NCBI GenBank assembly: GCA_019426215.1
Contig: CM033401.1
Coordinates: forward strand, 13,707,134-13,771,133
Reading direction: 5' to 3'
From: Buddleja alternifolia
Lineage: Eukaryota > Streptophyta > Magnoliopsida > Lamiales > Scrophulariaceae
Length of the DNA stretch: 64,000 nucleotides
The translations under genes were made by a program, and so were the position numbers. Shown piece after piece: positions 22,857 through 34,941 of this stretch. Below the pieces are notes generated by a model. The model saw only the letters and a list, made by a program, of their open reading frames with translations. It was not told where the DNA came from and made no database searches. Numbering within the stretch: position 1 is the stretch's first letter; each line of letters starts with the position of its first letter.

Positions 22857-24918
22857 GATGGCGGAGGAGTTTGTTCATCATATATATGGCCCGATAGACG
22901 GTAGGGTGTTGACCGAACAGTCAAATCATATATCCGAGCAGGTTGGTGAGTCCCCCGATTTCGTGTTCCATGCTAGACGGGGGGACAGTGCATATTTTAA
23001 GAGTGCTTATGGAAGGACCCCACATAACCGAGTCTTGTTAAAATTGCAACACATGGGTTTATATCGGGTATATAAGTTAGGGTCATGGACAAATGATATG
23101 GGTCTTGTAACGGCGCTAGTCGAGAGATGGCGACCGGAGACCAATACATTTCATTTCAGAACTAGAGAGGCTACGATTACTCTTTAGGATATTGCTATGA
23201 TATTTGGTCTTCCAGTCGATGGTCGACCTCTAATAACTAATCGTGTGTTACAAAGTTATGATGAGTGTGCAACCCATATTTTGGAACACTTAGGGTTTTC
23301 AATGACTAGGCAAGATTTTGAAAAAAAAGGGTTTCAACTAAAAATAGCTAAAGTTGTCACCCATGTGACCTCGGTTGCTGGCCAAATCACCCCCGAATCT
23401 GAAGAAATGCAAGTCGATCAGATAGCCCGTTGTTGGGCACTTATGTTGCTTGGCGTGTTGTGTCCCAACAACACCGGAGATGTTGTTCCGATACTATGAT
23501 TGTCGTTATTTGAAGATGTTAACGCAACAAACACCTATAGCTGGGGGAGTGGTGTGTTGGCGTGGTCATACTGAGGGCTAAGCAAAACATGCAGTATAGG
23601 TCAGAAAAATATAGATGCTTGTGTGCCATTGTTACAGGTGGGGAGGATGATTATTTAAATATTGTTATGTTATTTTTATGATAATTCGTGATTTTTAATT
23701 ATGTGTATATATTCATTAACAGATATGGGTGTGGTCTAGAATTTTGGTTGTCAGACCTAGTAACGTTCCTGAGCCAGTGGCAGGAATTGATGAGCATGGT
23801 ATTGCCCGAGCTCCTTATGGTGCACGGTAATTTACTGATATTTTCATAAATTTTAATTAATTAACAAAAAATAATTAGAAAAAACCTTATTTTTGTACCT
23901 AATTGCGTGGTTGATGTTTAAAGGTGGTATTGCGCTGTTACAAATGATATTGTTGTCTCTCACAGTGTCCAGACAATTAGAGATGGACTTGATCAGATGG
24001 CCAAAGGACATGTGAGTAAAAAAATTATCATAACATTTTTATATTATGATATTATATCTCTATTATATCCTTCTGTATTAAATTTTTTTTAATACCTTTT
24101 TCATATTTCAGTTTATCTGGACTCCATACAATTTCAATGATGAAGACATTGGTGAGTTGCCACCTGAATGCTTGGACATTGTTGTGTGGAAAGCTTCAGT
24201 TCCGATGATATTCTTCGACGTCGTGGAGCATCATCGTCCTGAGCGTGTTTTGCGGTAGTTTGGACTCCGAAAAAATATTCCACGTCATGTTGCACCTGAG
24301 CGAAGAAGGGACCGTAGGGGGAGGAATATAAATTGGGCAAACGAAAATGATACCTATATTGCAATGTGGAATGATTGGGGCAATAGAACTGTGACTAGAC
24401 AACCTATTCAGGGTAGAAACGACACAGAGCCGGGATACAACCAGTGGTATGATAGAATCACTAGGTGTTATATTTCACCTACCTTGACTAGGAGAACAGT
24501 AGAACATCAAACAGGGTCGGCCCCTCTATTGCAGAATGTGGTTAGTAAATATACTTATTGTTCTAATATAGTTCTTTTTTCTATGATTTTTTGCTTAACT
24601 CTTTTGTTTTATCTTTTCAGTATAATCGCATTCAAGGCCTACAAAATACTATTGAAAAAGCCCCTCAAAGTAGCCATGGAATTAGGAGGGTACTTGGACA
24701 GGTACGATCAGGTCTCACCGGCCTCGCAAATCTGGTCACATGTGGACGTCATAGCGATGTAGCATCTGGTTCTCACAGTCATAGACGTGGAAGAGAAACC
24801 ATGCTTCCACAGAGGAGAAGCCGGAGTGCATTGGAAGACTCCAAAGGTATAGAAGATGATGATGATGATGAAGATGGACCATCCTCAGCCCCGACTTCAG
24901 CACCTGAGTACCGAGCCG

Positions 24919-26554
24919 TGTTAGAGTGTATGCCCTCAAATGCCATAAAGAGGATAGATTTATAGGACATTGACTTGTAACTAAACAATATCATTTTATT
25001 ATATATAAGGCATTCTCTTGTTGTTTTCTTATAGGCTTTTGTAAGGTGTTAATAAACAACGTAAAGTCCTTGAGTATAAGGCAAACCTTCTACTTTCTAT
25101 GGGATAGGGAGAATGGCACTAGAAGGGTTTGATCCTTATTCTCTAAATAGGGTTCGCAAGTCTAAGAAAGTATTTGACTAGACATCAATACAGAACAAGG
25201 ACTTGCATGATATAAGTTTCGACAGAAAAAGTGTCAGTCGAACACTATGGGAATGATAGTGGGAACTTATGTCATGGACATATAAATTAGATTAATATGT
25301 TCGAACACGGCTCGCATCAGTTTTATCACATGGGTATTCACTCACTGACAGTCAATGATGAAATTGATAAGTTGTGATAGGTACGCGTGAACCGTAGACC
25401 CGAGGAGTCGAGTTGAAGATGTACTTGTGACATCAAGTCTGTCATTAGAGTAGTTAGATCCAAATCACCCTTTGGTGGGATCGACCTCGAAGTGCGACTT
25501 GATGGGCAAGTAGCATTGTTAACTGATTAGCAAAATGAGATTTATTCTCTCATAAGTGAATGAGCTAAGTATCCTATACAGTCATGAATGAGTGAGGTTA
25601 AAAGTCTTTGGCCAAAGCATAAAATGACCTCGACTCATTATGAGCTAAGCATATGGTCAAGTCATGTGAGTTTGACTAAAACCATGACTCTCACTTGACT
25701 GAGATACAAGAATAAAAGGTTTATATACGTACGGTATTCACAGCGTATATGATTTGGAATGATCCTATTCATTCGTTCTCAATTGGGATACGATGTGAGC
25801 CACGTGACTGGCTAGGTGTTACTCACATCCTTTTGGTTTTCTCCCAACAATTGCCTTTTGAGACGAACCTAAAGAGTCGCGCTTAAAGGAAGTGCAAAAA
25901 GAAAATCGTAGGAAAAGACTTGAGAGAATTTTCGGTATTGTATATCAAGATTAATTAATTAATCATTAGATGATTTTATTAATTAATTAAGTTAATGAAT
26001 TAATTAATTCCTCATGGGAATTTAATTATAATATTAACATGAATTTAATTGATTATTTGATTAATTTATTTATTTGATAAATAATATTAATTATTTAATT
26101 AATTAATAAAAAAAAGCCCGAAGGCTTAAAAGCCTACAAGTAGGCGTCCAAAGTGGACGCCCATATGGGGCTTATGAAGCCTAGGTTATTGTTTTCTATT
26201 GTAGTATATATATATATATATACAACTTAGTGAAAAAATAACTAGGTCAAGAGAATTAACTTACAAACTTTCTCTCCAAGTCAAACTCTCCTCCATTTCT
26301 CTCTCACTCTAGCCGTCCATCAAGGTGAAGAAGAAAGTGATTTTCGTTTTTGACTCCGGTGTGGCAATTTAGAGACAGCGACGGATTTGCTGTTCAAGAA
26401 AGGATTGCAAAGCTGGTTCAGATTTCAAAATATGCGAAAACGGAAATTAATTTCGTAAAACCCAATTTAAATACGAGAAATAGAGATGAGCCACTGGGAT
26501 TAAATTTATTATTCTTCCGCTGCATTTTTTTATTTTATGCAATTTTTCCCAACA
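24919..26554 (+). mobile_element. Solo LTR of a Ty1-copia element (1636 bp)
   Basis: It begins TGTTAGAGTGTATGCCCTC and ends TTTTTCCCAACA, with 5-bp target duplication AGCCG at 24914-24918 and 26555-26559. It is nearly identical to the two LTRs at 31435-33049 and 38871-40484. It probably arose by recombination between the two LTRs of a former full element. It contains a TATATA run near 26205-26222 and a hairpin (arms GGCGTCCA/TGGACGCC) about 50 bp upstream of it, the likely promoter. Confidence 0.95.
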
Positions 26555-26950
26555 AGCCGGACCATCCTCAGCCTCGACTTCAGCACCTGAGTACCGAGCC
26601 GGACCATCCTCAGCCCTGACTTCAGCACCTGAGTACCGATCCGGACCATCCTCAGCCCCGACTTTAGCACCTGAGTACCGAGCCGGACCATCCTGGTTTC
26701 CACCTGAGTACCGAGGCGGAAGTTCACATTTCGGGTTTCCACCTGAGTACCGAGGCGAGCGTTCACATTATGGGTTTCCACCTGAGTACCGAGGTGGGCC
26801 ATCCTCCTATTCCGGGTTTCCACCTGAGTACCGAGGCGGGCCTTCCTCCTATTCTGGGTTTCCACCTGGGTACCGAGGTGGGCCCTCCTCCTATTCCGGG
26901 TTTCCACCTGAGTACCGAGGCAAGTCTTCCTCCTATTCCGGGTTTAATGA
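26555..26950 (+). repeat. 42-bp minisatellite of the PMD gene (copy 2)
   Basis: Tandem units encoding APEYRAGPSSAPTS- and PPEYRGGPSSYSGF-type 14-residue repeats, continuous with the part of the array left of the solo LTR (24888-24918). Confidence 0.85.
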
Positions 26951-27185
26951 TCCATTAATGGAGCGTTTGTTCGTTGACTCCATCTTTAATGATCCCCCTC
27001 CCCAAACTTTGAATCAACCTTCACCAGTGGAACAACAACGGAATATATCGCCTGTTCCGTTCTCTTTGGATATGAACAACCAAATGAGTGAAGAAGTTAC
27101 AGTAAGGCCAAGATGGTCTACTAGGACGGGGCACCCTCGACAGTGTGGCACAGGGGGACGTGCCCAGGCCACATGGGTAGTTTAG

Positions 27186-28355
27186 TTTCTCGGTTTGTAT
27201 TATAGTTAAAAATTGCTCCTTTTATGTTGAAGTCATTATTTATTAAAAAAAAACTGTTATTCTGGTTTGTACATGTATTTGCGATGTCGTATTTGTGTAT
27301 ATATTTTACGAAGTTTATACTCAAATCTAAATTTTTTATGTTCAAGTTGAAACCCGAAAACGCACGAAAAAGGGAGAAAAATGAGCTGGAAACAAATAAA
27401 AATCATTATTTATTAAAAAAAATTGTTTTTTTTTCCTTGTCATATTTCTTCACTCGGACATCAAAACGACCCAATTCTTGTTGTATTACGAAGTTTATGC
27501 TCAAATCTACATTTTTTATGTCAAGTCAAAACCCGAAAATGCACAAAAAAGAGAGAAAAATGAGCCGGAAACAAATAAAAAGTTATTATTTATTAAAAAA
27601 AACTGCTATTATTTTTTTTGCCTTGTCATATTTCTTCACTCGGGCATCGAAATGACCCAATTCTTGTTGTATTATGAAGTTTATGCTCAAATATACATTT
27701 TTTATGTTCAAGTCGAAACCCGAAAACGCACGAAAAAGGAAAAAAAAAATGAGCCGGAAACAAATAAAAAGTTATTATTTATTACAAAAAACTGCTATTT
27801 TTTTTTTGCCTCGAAACGACCCAATTCTTGTTTTATCATGAAGTTTATGCTGAAATCTACATTTTTTATGTTCAAGTCGAAACCCGAAAACACACGAAAA
27901 AGGGAGAAAAATGAGCCAGAAACAAATCAAAAGTCATTATATATATTTATTAAAAAAGCTGCTATTTTTTTTTTGCCTTGTCATATTTCTTCACTCGGGT
28001 ATCGAAACGACCCAATTCTTGTTGTATTACGAATTTTATGCTCAAATCTACATTTTTTATGTTCAAGTCAAAACCCGAAAACGCACGAAAAAGGGAGAAA
28101 AATCAACAAAAACTACTAGTTTTTTAAGCAGGCGGGGCTGCTTTGAAACATCATATTTTTTCACTCGGGCATTGAAATGACCCAAATCTTGCAGCTCCAC
28201 AAAGTTCACAACATCACCTGCAATTTCTATGTTCAAGTCGTAGCCAAAAAATGCACAGAAACAGGCCAAATACGAGCCACAAAATCAACAAAAAGAATAG
28301 TCTTTTAATAAAACTTGAGTCTAATTGTCAACACAATGCTACAAATAATTTGAGT
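27186..28355. repeat. Tandem array between the convergent genes (copy 2)
   Basis: Units of about 186-189 bp with TTGTCATATTTCTTCACTCGG, GACCCAATTCTTG and AAACCCGAAAACGCACG recur from about 27320 to 28170, four to five in number and partly shortened. Copy 1 has only about 2.4 units. The array lies between the 3' ends of the PMD and MURA genes. Confidence 0.85.
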
Positions 28356-31300
28356 CTAATCTGAGTCTAACTCGGGCCAGTCCATCTCATTGGGAATTTG
28401 AGTACTCCGCTGTCGACCTACACTAGGTGGCTTCCTCAGATGAGGGTCATGGACCAACTCAAAATTGGGGGTGTCCCAATAATGTGATTCAAGAAACCGA
28501 TAAAACCTCCCTTGATATGTTTTCAAATATTCATGGACAAGGTAATATTTTTCAACATACGAGGACGACCTAATCTGTAATTTCTCACATAATTTTATTG
28601 CATGTGAGCACGGAATTCGATGAAGAGTCCATATTCCACAAAAGCAATATTTACCTTTGATGTCGACCATGTAAGTATGATTACCGGACCCCATCTGTCG
28701 GGGAGTTTTAACTTGACCCGTGTAATCCAACCAAGAAAAAACTGTTGCTGTGTGGTTCGAGGATTTTCTTGCCCACTCATTGTACATTTTATAGGCATAT
28801 GTCGTCAGGGGTTGTTCCCTCATTGCCAAAGCCGTTCGCACTCGATCAGCAAAATATTTCACAATGCGATGAAATGTGCACTCAACAATTGCTGTGGGTG
28901 GAAGATGTTGAGTACCTTTCAACACATTGTTTAAGCTTTCTCCCATGTTCGTCGTCATAATGCCTTCCCGCATCCTTCCATCATATGCCAATGTCCACTT
29001 TTCTTGTGTGATACCTTTCAAATAATTCAACGCAACCGGATCCTTATTACCAATAAGTTCCATTGCTTGGTCACACTTTCGGTCATTATGTGCCATACCT
29101 GCTCCATAACAGAGTTCCTTCAAAGCTTTACTTTTGAATTGAGAATTAAAGTTTGAACTCACATGTTGTAGGCAATATCTATGAGCTCCCAGGGGAGGGG
29201 TAAATGCGGACATATATTGAGTAGCATTTAATAAGCCCTTATGACGATCAGAAATAAAGCAAACACCTTCATCAGGCATCAAAAAATGTTTGCAGACCAA
29301 TTGCAAAAACCATAACCAAGGCTCGTTGGACTCATTATCAATGATGGCGAATGCTAGAGGTAAAAAATTCTGATTTCCATCCAAAGTTGATGCGGCCAAC
29401 AACTTAGCCTTGTGTTGTGCGTACAAATGAGTCCCGTCAACACATATGACTCTTCGACAATATCGGAATCCATCTATACATGGCTTGAACGCCCAAAACA
29501 AGTATTTCAGCATTTTTGGGTTTTGATCCTCGTATTTGTGCCGTCATTCAACAACCGTACCCGGATTTCACTTCTGGATAGCTCCTAAAAGTTTAGGCAA
29601 CCATGTAACTGAATCCTCCCACGTGCCGTATACAATCTCATTTGCACGTCGCAAACTGTACCAAGCCTTCCCATACGACATATCGAATTGCCATTTTTTT
29701 CACACCATTAGTCTAATTAGACCGACCTTATATGACGGATCCTTTCTCACTTCTGGTAGAAGTTCATTTGCGATCATGTTTATGTCCAAGTTAAAGTGGT
29801 TATTGGAACAATTTTCAGCAAAACATGTGTGTGACCCTTCATACCTTGTAATTTTCCAGAAATTAGTATTATTCAACAAACTTCCACGCAGTCTAAAAGG
29901 GCATCCATGTTTGCATTTTACGGCATACACTGTCGAATTACTAATTGTCACCTTAAACTCGCGTTGTGCATGCTGCACGTGGTAGTTTTTCACCGTTGCT
30001 TGCAAGTTGAGTTTGTTGTCAAAAACTTGGCCCTTGCGAAGATTACCTTTCGCATGATCATATATTATACTCCGGGTCAAACCTGCACTTTGTCGATGTA
30101 GTGAATCACCTTCTACTTCTGGGTATGTGGCGGGGTAGAATGGGAGCACTTTATGAGGTATTTCTTCAGCTCTTGTGGGAGGGATATCTTCATTCATTGG
30201 TACATTACTCTCATCATCTTCATCCTCATCCTTCATTGCATTGTTGACATGTTCTTCCATCTCGTCATCTGTATGAATATGGAGCGAACAGTCAGAATCA
30301 TCACTGTCATTGTCATTCCCAATATCATCATTCTCAATGTTTGCAAAATCACTAGAGCCAAAATTGGGATGCTCAAATTCATGACGGCTTTGTGTAGACG
30401 GACCTGCAAATAAGGATAAATCTGATGACAACATGTAAAAATAAGAATAACAAGTCACGAGCCAAAGGAATACAACCATTATGAAACTTTTTAAAAGATT
30501 CATAATTATCTGCTTGCATGTCAAAATTCCTCGAATGGGGATTTACCAAAGGGAAATTTTGTGTAGACGGACCTGCAATTAAATATAAATATGATCACAA
30601 TATGTAAAGATAAGAATAACAAGTCACGAATCAAAGAAATACAACCATTATGAAACTTATTAAAAGATTCATAATTACCTGCTTGCATGTCAAAATTCCT
30701 CGAATGAGGATTTACCAAATGGGAATTTTGTACAGTTTCAAAACGCCCAAACAAATGACCCGTTGTAGAAGCACCTAAAAATGCAAATCACAAAAAGTTA
30801 AATTGTTTTACATTCTGCAAAGAAAAGAAAAATAATCTATACAAATATGAAATTTGGTAGTAAATATGATGACACAATGTAAATATAAGAATAAATTACC
30901 TTGATGCAAATCGTGAATTGTAGAACTCCCCACACCACTTGAAAAAAAATCCTGAAACTCACGATTTTCCCACACATTTGATTGTGATTGCGTATTTAAA
31001 TCTGGTACCGTGGGCTGTGTAGAATACGACATGAATTGGGGTGGCTGTAACGACGTCACTTGATGTTGAATTGGTTCTTTCTCAATATAAAGCTCGACGA
31101 ATTCATCAACAATGTTACGAACCAAGAAAAACGCTAAAGTATGATCGTCTTTGATCTCCATTGTCCTCTCCCTCATCACATTTCTCTTTTCAAATTCAAA
31201 TTTTAAAATTACTTTTAAAGAAAATGATTCGGATCAGTTCTTGTTTTCGCATATAACTTCTCCAGCAATTTAGCATATGTGATCGTACGACGTATTCTCA

Positions 31301-31400
31301 TGTTAGTGCTTGGACGAGTGCTATAACTCACTGAATTTGAGTCTTCAATAATTTGACCATCCGTGTATATTAAAACATTAACTGTGTTCGCCCTCGGCAT
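28356..31400 (-). pseudogene. MURA-type transposase of MULE copy 2, frameshift and two stops
   Basis: Homologous to 12268-15520. The N-terminal exon starts at 31400 (MPRANTVNVLIYTDG) and has a one-base deletion near 31215. The last exon runs 30403-28356. It has a TGA where copy 1 encodes Ser (at the start of SKKWQFE, about 29700) and a TGA for Trp in VEWRHKYED (about 29546). The DDE core is retained: VICVDGTHL, FISDRHKGL and NMGESLNN. The SWIM finger is complete here (YCFCGIW..IPCSHA). The Tyr codon lost in copy 1 is present. Confidence 0.88.
30510..30780 (-). repeat. Mini-exon repeat of the MURA gene (copy 2, one unit fewer)
   Basis: The CTGCTTGC landmark occurs at 30510 and 30679, the same 169-bp period as copy 1. 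There is one 63-bp-type unit plus the longer diverged one (about 30680-30776). The 63-bp unit has a donor changed from GT to AT (GCAG|ATAATT). Confidence 0.75.
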
Positions 31401-31434
31401 TTTCTATATAATATCAAAATTCAAACCATAAATT

Positions 31435-33049
31435 TGTTAGAGTGTATTCCCTCAAATGCCATCAAGAGGATAGATTTATAGGGCCTTGACTTGTAACTAA
31501 ACAATATCATTTTATTATATATAAGACATTATCTTGTTGTTTTCTTATAGGCGTTTGTGAGGTGTTAATAAACAATGTAAAGTCCTTGAGTATAAGGCAA
31601 ACCTTCTACTTCCTATGGGATAGGGAGAATGACACTAGAAGAGTTTGATCCTTATTCTCTAAATAGGGTTCGCAAGTCTAGGAAAGTATTTGACTGGACA
31701 TCAATACAGAACAAGGACTTGCATGATATAAGTTTTGACAGAGAAAGTGTCAATCGAACACTATGGGAATGATAGTGGGAACTTATGTCATGGACATATA
31801 AGTTGGACTAATATGTTCGAACACGGCTCGCATCAGTTTCATCACATGGGTATTCACTCACTGACAGTCAATGATGAAACCTATAAGTTGTGATAGGTAC
31901 GCGTGAACCTTAGACCTGAGGAGTCGAGTTGAAGATGTACTTGTGACATCAAGTCTGTCATTAGAGTAGTTAGATCCGAATCACCCTTTGGTGGGATCGA
32001 CCTCGAAGTGCGACTTGATGGGCAAGTAGCATTGTTAACTGATTAGCAAAATGGGATTTATTCTCTCATAAGTGAATGAGCTAAGTATCCTATGCAGTCA
32101 TGAATGAGTGAGGTTAAAAGTCTTTGGCCAAAGCATAAAATGACCTCGACTCATTATGAGCTAAGCATATGGTCAAGTCATGTGAGTTTGACTAAAACCA
32201 TGACTCTCACTTGATTGGGATACAAGAATAAAAGGTTTATACACGTACGGTATTCACAGCATATATGGTTTGGAATGATCCTATTCATTCGTTCTCAATT
32301 ATGATACGATATGAGCCACGTGACTGGCTAGGTGTTACTCACATCCTTTTGGTTTCCTCCCAATTGCCTTTTGAGACGAACCTAAAGAGTCGCGCTTAAA
32401 GGAAGTGCAAAAAGAAAATCGTAGGAAAAGACTTGAGAGAATTTTCGGTATTGGATATCGAGATTAATTAATTAATCATTAGATGATGAAGTTAATGAAT
32501 TAATTAATTCCTCATGGGAATTTAATTATAATATTAACATGAATTTAATTGATTTTTTAATTAATTTATTTATTGGATAAATAATATTAATTATTTAATT
32601 AATTAATAAACAAAAGCCCGAAGGCTTAAAAGCCTACAAGTGGGCGTCCAAAGTGGACGCCCATATGGGGCTTATGAAGCCTAGGTTATTGTTTTCTATT
32701 GTAGTATATATATATACTACTTAGTGAGAAAATAACTAGGTCAAGAGAATTAACTTACAAACTTTCTCTCCAAGTCAAACTCTCTTCCCTTTCTCTCTCA
32801 CTCTAGCCGTCCATCAAGGTGAAGAAGAAGGTGATTTTCGTTTTTGACTCCGGTGTGGCAATTTAGAGACAGCGACGGATTTGCTGTTCAAGAAAGGATT
32901 GCAAAGCTGGTTCAGATTTCAACATACGCGAGAATGGTAATTAATTTCGTAAAACCCAATTTAAATACGAGAAATAGAGATGAGCCACTGGGATTAAATT
33001 TATTATTCTTCCGCTGTGTTTTTTTTATTTTATGCAATTTTTCCTAACA
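31435..33049 (+). repeat. 5' LTR of the Copia element
   Basis: TGTTAGAGTG..TTTTTCCTAACA, 1615 bp. A TATATATA promoter-like run is at about 32706, preceded by a GC hairpin with arms GGCGTCCA/TGGACGCC. An open frame near the 3' end (32844 onward) is present in all three LTRs but is short and unsupported as a gene. Confidence 0.95.
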
Positions 33050-33050
33050 G

Positions 33051-33063
33051 TGGTATCAAAGCC
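33051..33063 (+). promoter_or_regulatory. Primer-binding site (initiator tRNA-Met type)
   Basis: TGGTATCAAAGCC follows the 5' LTR after one base. It matches the usual plant PBS TGGTATCAGAGCC with one difference. Confidence 0.9.
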
Positions 33064-34941
33064 AATCTCTGATTTCTGTATTTAATTGATTACATGATTA
33101 TGTGTTTTCGCCTTTTTGAAGTATGTTTTGAATATGTTTTTTCGTGATGATAATCCATGATTTTTCTGCATTTCATTCATGTATGTTGTAGTATGATGAT
33201 TTGTGAATTGAAAAATCTAATTTTTGTGAGAATCGAGTCGGAAAAACCCCGCGACGAGCGCGACGAGGACAACGTGCGCAGTTTGCACGCTGGGCTCGCA
33301 GACAGCGCACGCTGTGCACACAGCAGGTGGCCTTCGGGCCACCCGCTGTGCGCTCGACGCCGTGCGCTTGTCGTGTGATGGGGGCCTGGCCGCCGTGCGC
33401 TGGGCGCACGTGGGCCCAGCTACGTGGGCCCGGGTCCATGACCCGGGTCCTAATGGGTCGGGTTATTTTTCCTCGGGTCCAATTTTTTATTTAAATGGGT
33501 TTTGGGCTATTTTAATTATCCGGGTGGGTCAAAAGGATGATGACCCGGATTTAATTAAATAAGCCCAAATTATTTTATTTAAAAATATGGACTCTTCAAT
33601 AAATTAGTTTTGGGCCTAATTAATTAAAATTAAATATGCCAATGGTTGGTAATTATATTTTATGAAATAAAACCCAAATTATTTCTATTGAATATTATTA
33701 ATTTAAGTGAAATAATTAATTAGTGGTTCTTGGAGAATTTTTTAATTAAGTTATTTATTTAAATTAAAGATTCTCACTAAATGGTTTATTGTCATGATTA
33801 TCAATAAAATTTGGAATTTTATTGAGGGAATTAATTAGTTGGACTAATTATTCATTAACTTAATCACCAACATAATTGCTTTATTTTTCGCGAGCATGTA
33901 TTATATGATGGTGACATTGTCCATGGGCTTAGGTTATTTCTTTTGATTGTATTTCCTTTTATGGGTTGTAAGGGCCGGGATTGAGCCCGTTTATTTTATT
34001 TCTAGAATTATGTATAGGTTGTTAAATAATCTCATGTAATAGATAGAAATAGAATAGGTCTTTCAAGAGGAGATCAATCCAAAAGAAGAGGAGCTTGGAG
34101 CCCACGAAGAATAGCTAGGCTTATTTTTCTTTTTTAATGATGGCCCATTGGCTTGGGCCCTCTAGATAAAGCCCATGGACATATGTGTTGGTTTATTGCT
34201 TTCAATGCTTGTTCATTAGTTGTATGAAGCATGTATGTTAACAATATGCGCTATATAAATTGAATAATGTGCAAAGTGAGACTTAGATAAATGTTTAGAA
34301 CATGAATTCTCCCAAGCAAAAATTAATACTAAGTTAGTAAGGGGTGCTAGGCATCCTTTCCCTCCACTAAACTTAATGAAATTAAGTATTAAACCTAGTA
34401 TATATATGGCATCTTCCCAGTAAGTGGGGGTCGTATATCAAGATTTAATTCTAGAATTTTATTAAGTGCATTAGATGCTTTAATCGAGACATATTTCACC
34501 CCAAATATCGTTAAAGGGTTGTAAGGAGAAATTCAAATGTTAGATTATGAGGAGTTAGTGGGAGTAAACTTAGATAATCCACAAAGCCTATAAATCGTTA
34601 AAGGGTTGCGGTTTTGGTGGATTATGGGAAAAAGAAGATTGAACTATCTATTGGATAGATTGATGTTGGACATCACTTTAATTAAAATAATGGACCAAAT
34701 ATCGTTAAAGGGTTGTCATCCATTAGATTAATTAAAGAAATCAATCCCCACCACAAAGTACATTGCAACGATCACTTCCGTTTTTCACAGTGGGAGTGTG
34801 AATCTCAAAAAATGTAGTGGGAGCCAAGTTATAAGTCAAAGTCCTTGATTTTAAACTTGGTTTTAGTTTAGTTACATAAGTCTAATAAAGTCTGGTTTAT
34901 TTTCTGCAGCTATTTTTGATTTATCTCTCTCAAATTTAATT
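33064..34941 (+). other. Untranslated leader of the Copia element
   Basis: About 1.9 kb without a convincing reading frame separates the PBS from gag. It contains a sharply GC-rich island at about 33235-33475 with strong hairpins, for example GGTGGCCTTCGGGCCACC and the repeated GACCCGGGTC type. It also has three copies of a 15-mer ATCGTTAAAGGGTTG at 34507, 34594 and 34701. Packaging or translation signals are possible but unproven. Confidence 0.8.

Larger units (their letters stand above)
22858..27185 (+). pseudogene. PMD protein gene of MULE copy 2, broken by stops and a solo LTR
   Basis: Same gene as 8883-11563. Exons by homology are 22858-23637, 23723-23826, 23924-24011, 24112-24540 and 24621 onward. 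Exon 5 is interrupted at 24918 by a solo LTR and resumes at 26560 in the 14-residue repeats, ending at 27185 with the basic tail (TVRPRWSTRTGHPRQ). In-frame stops replace Gln at 23185-23187 (CAG to TAG), Trp at 23497-23499 (TGG to TGA) and one codon at about 24256. The splice acceptor before exon 5 is intact here (TTTTCAG|TATAATC), unlike copy 1. Confidence 0.85.

Noticed and set aside
26350..26619. Conserved frame starting MTPVWQFRDSDG in all three LTRs
   Set aside because: The three LTRs are near-identical DNA, so shared frames are expected. The frames end at different points and the product is short and unlike any protein I know.
33157..33562. Open frames in both directions in the GC-rich Copia leader
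   Set aside because: High GC content removes stop codons by chance. No domain is recognisable, and the position is a retroelement leader.
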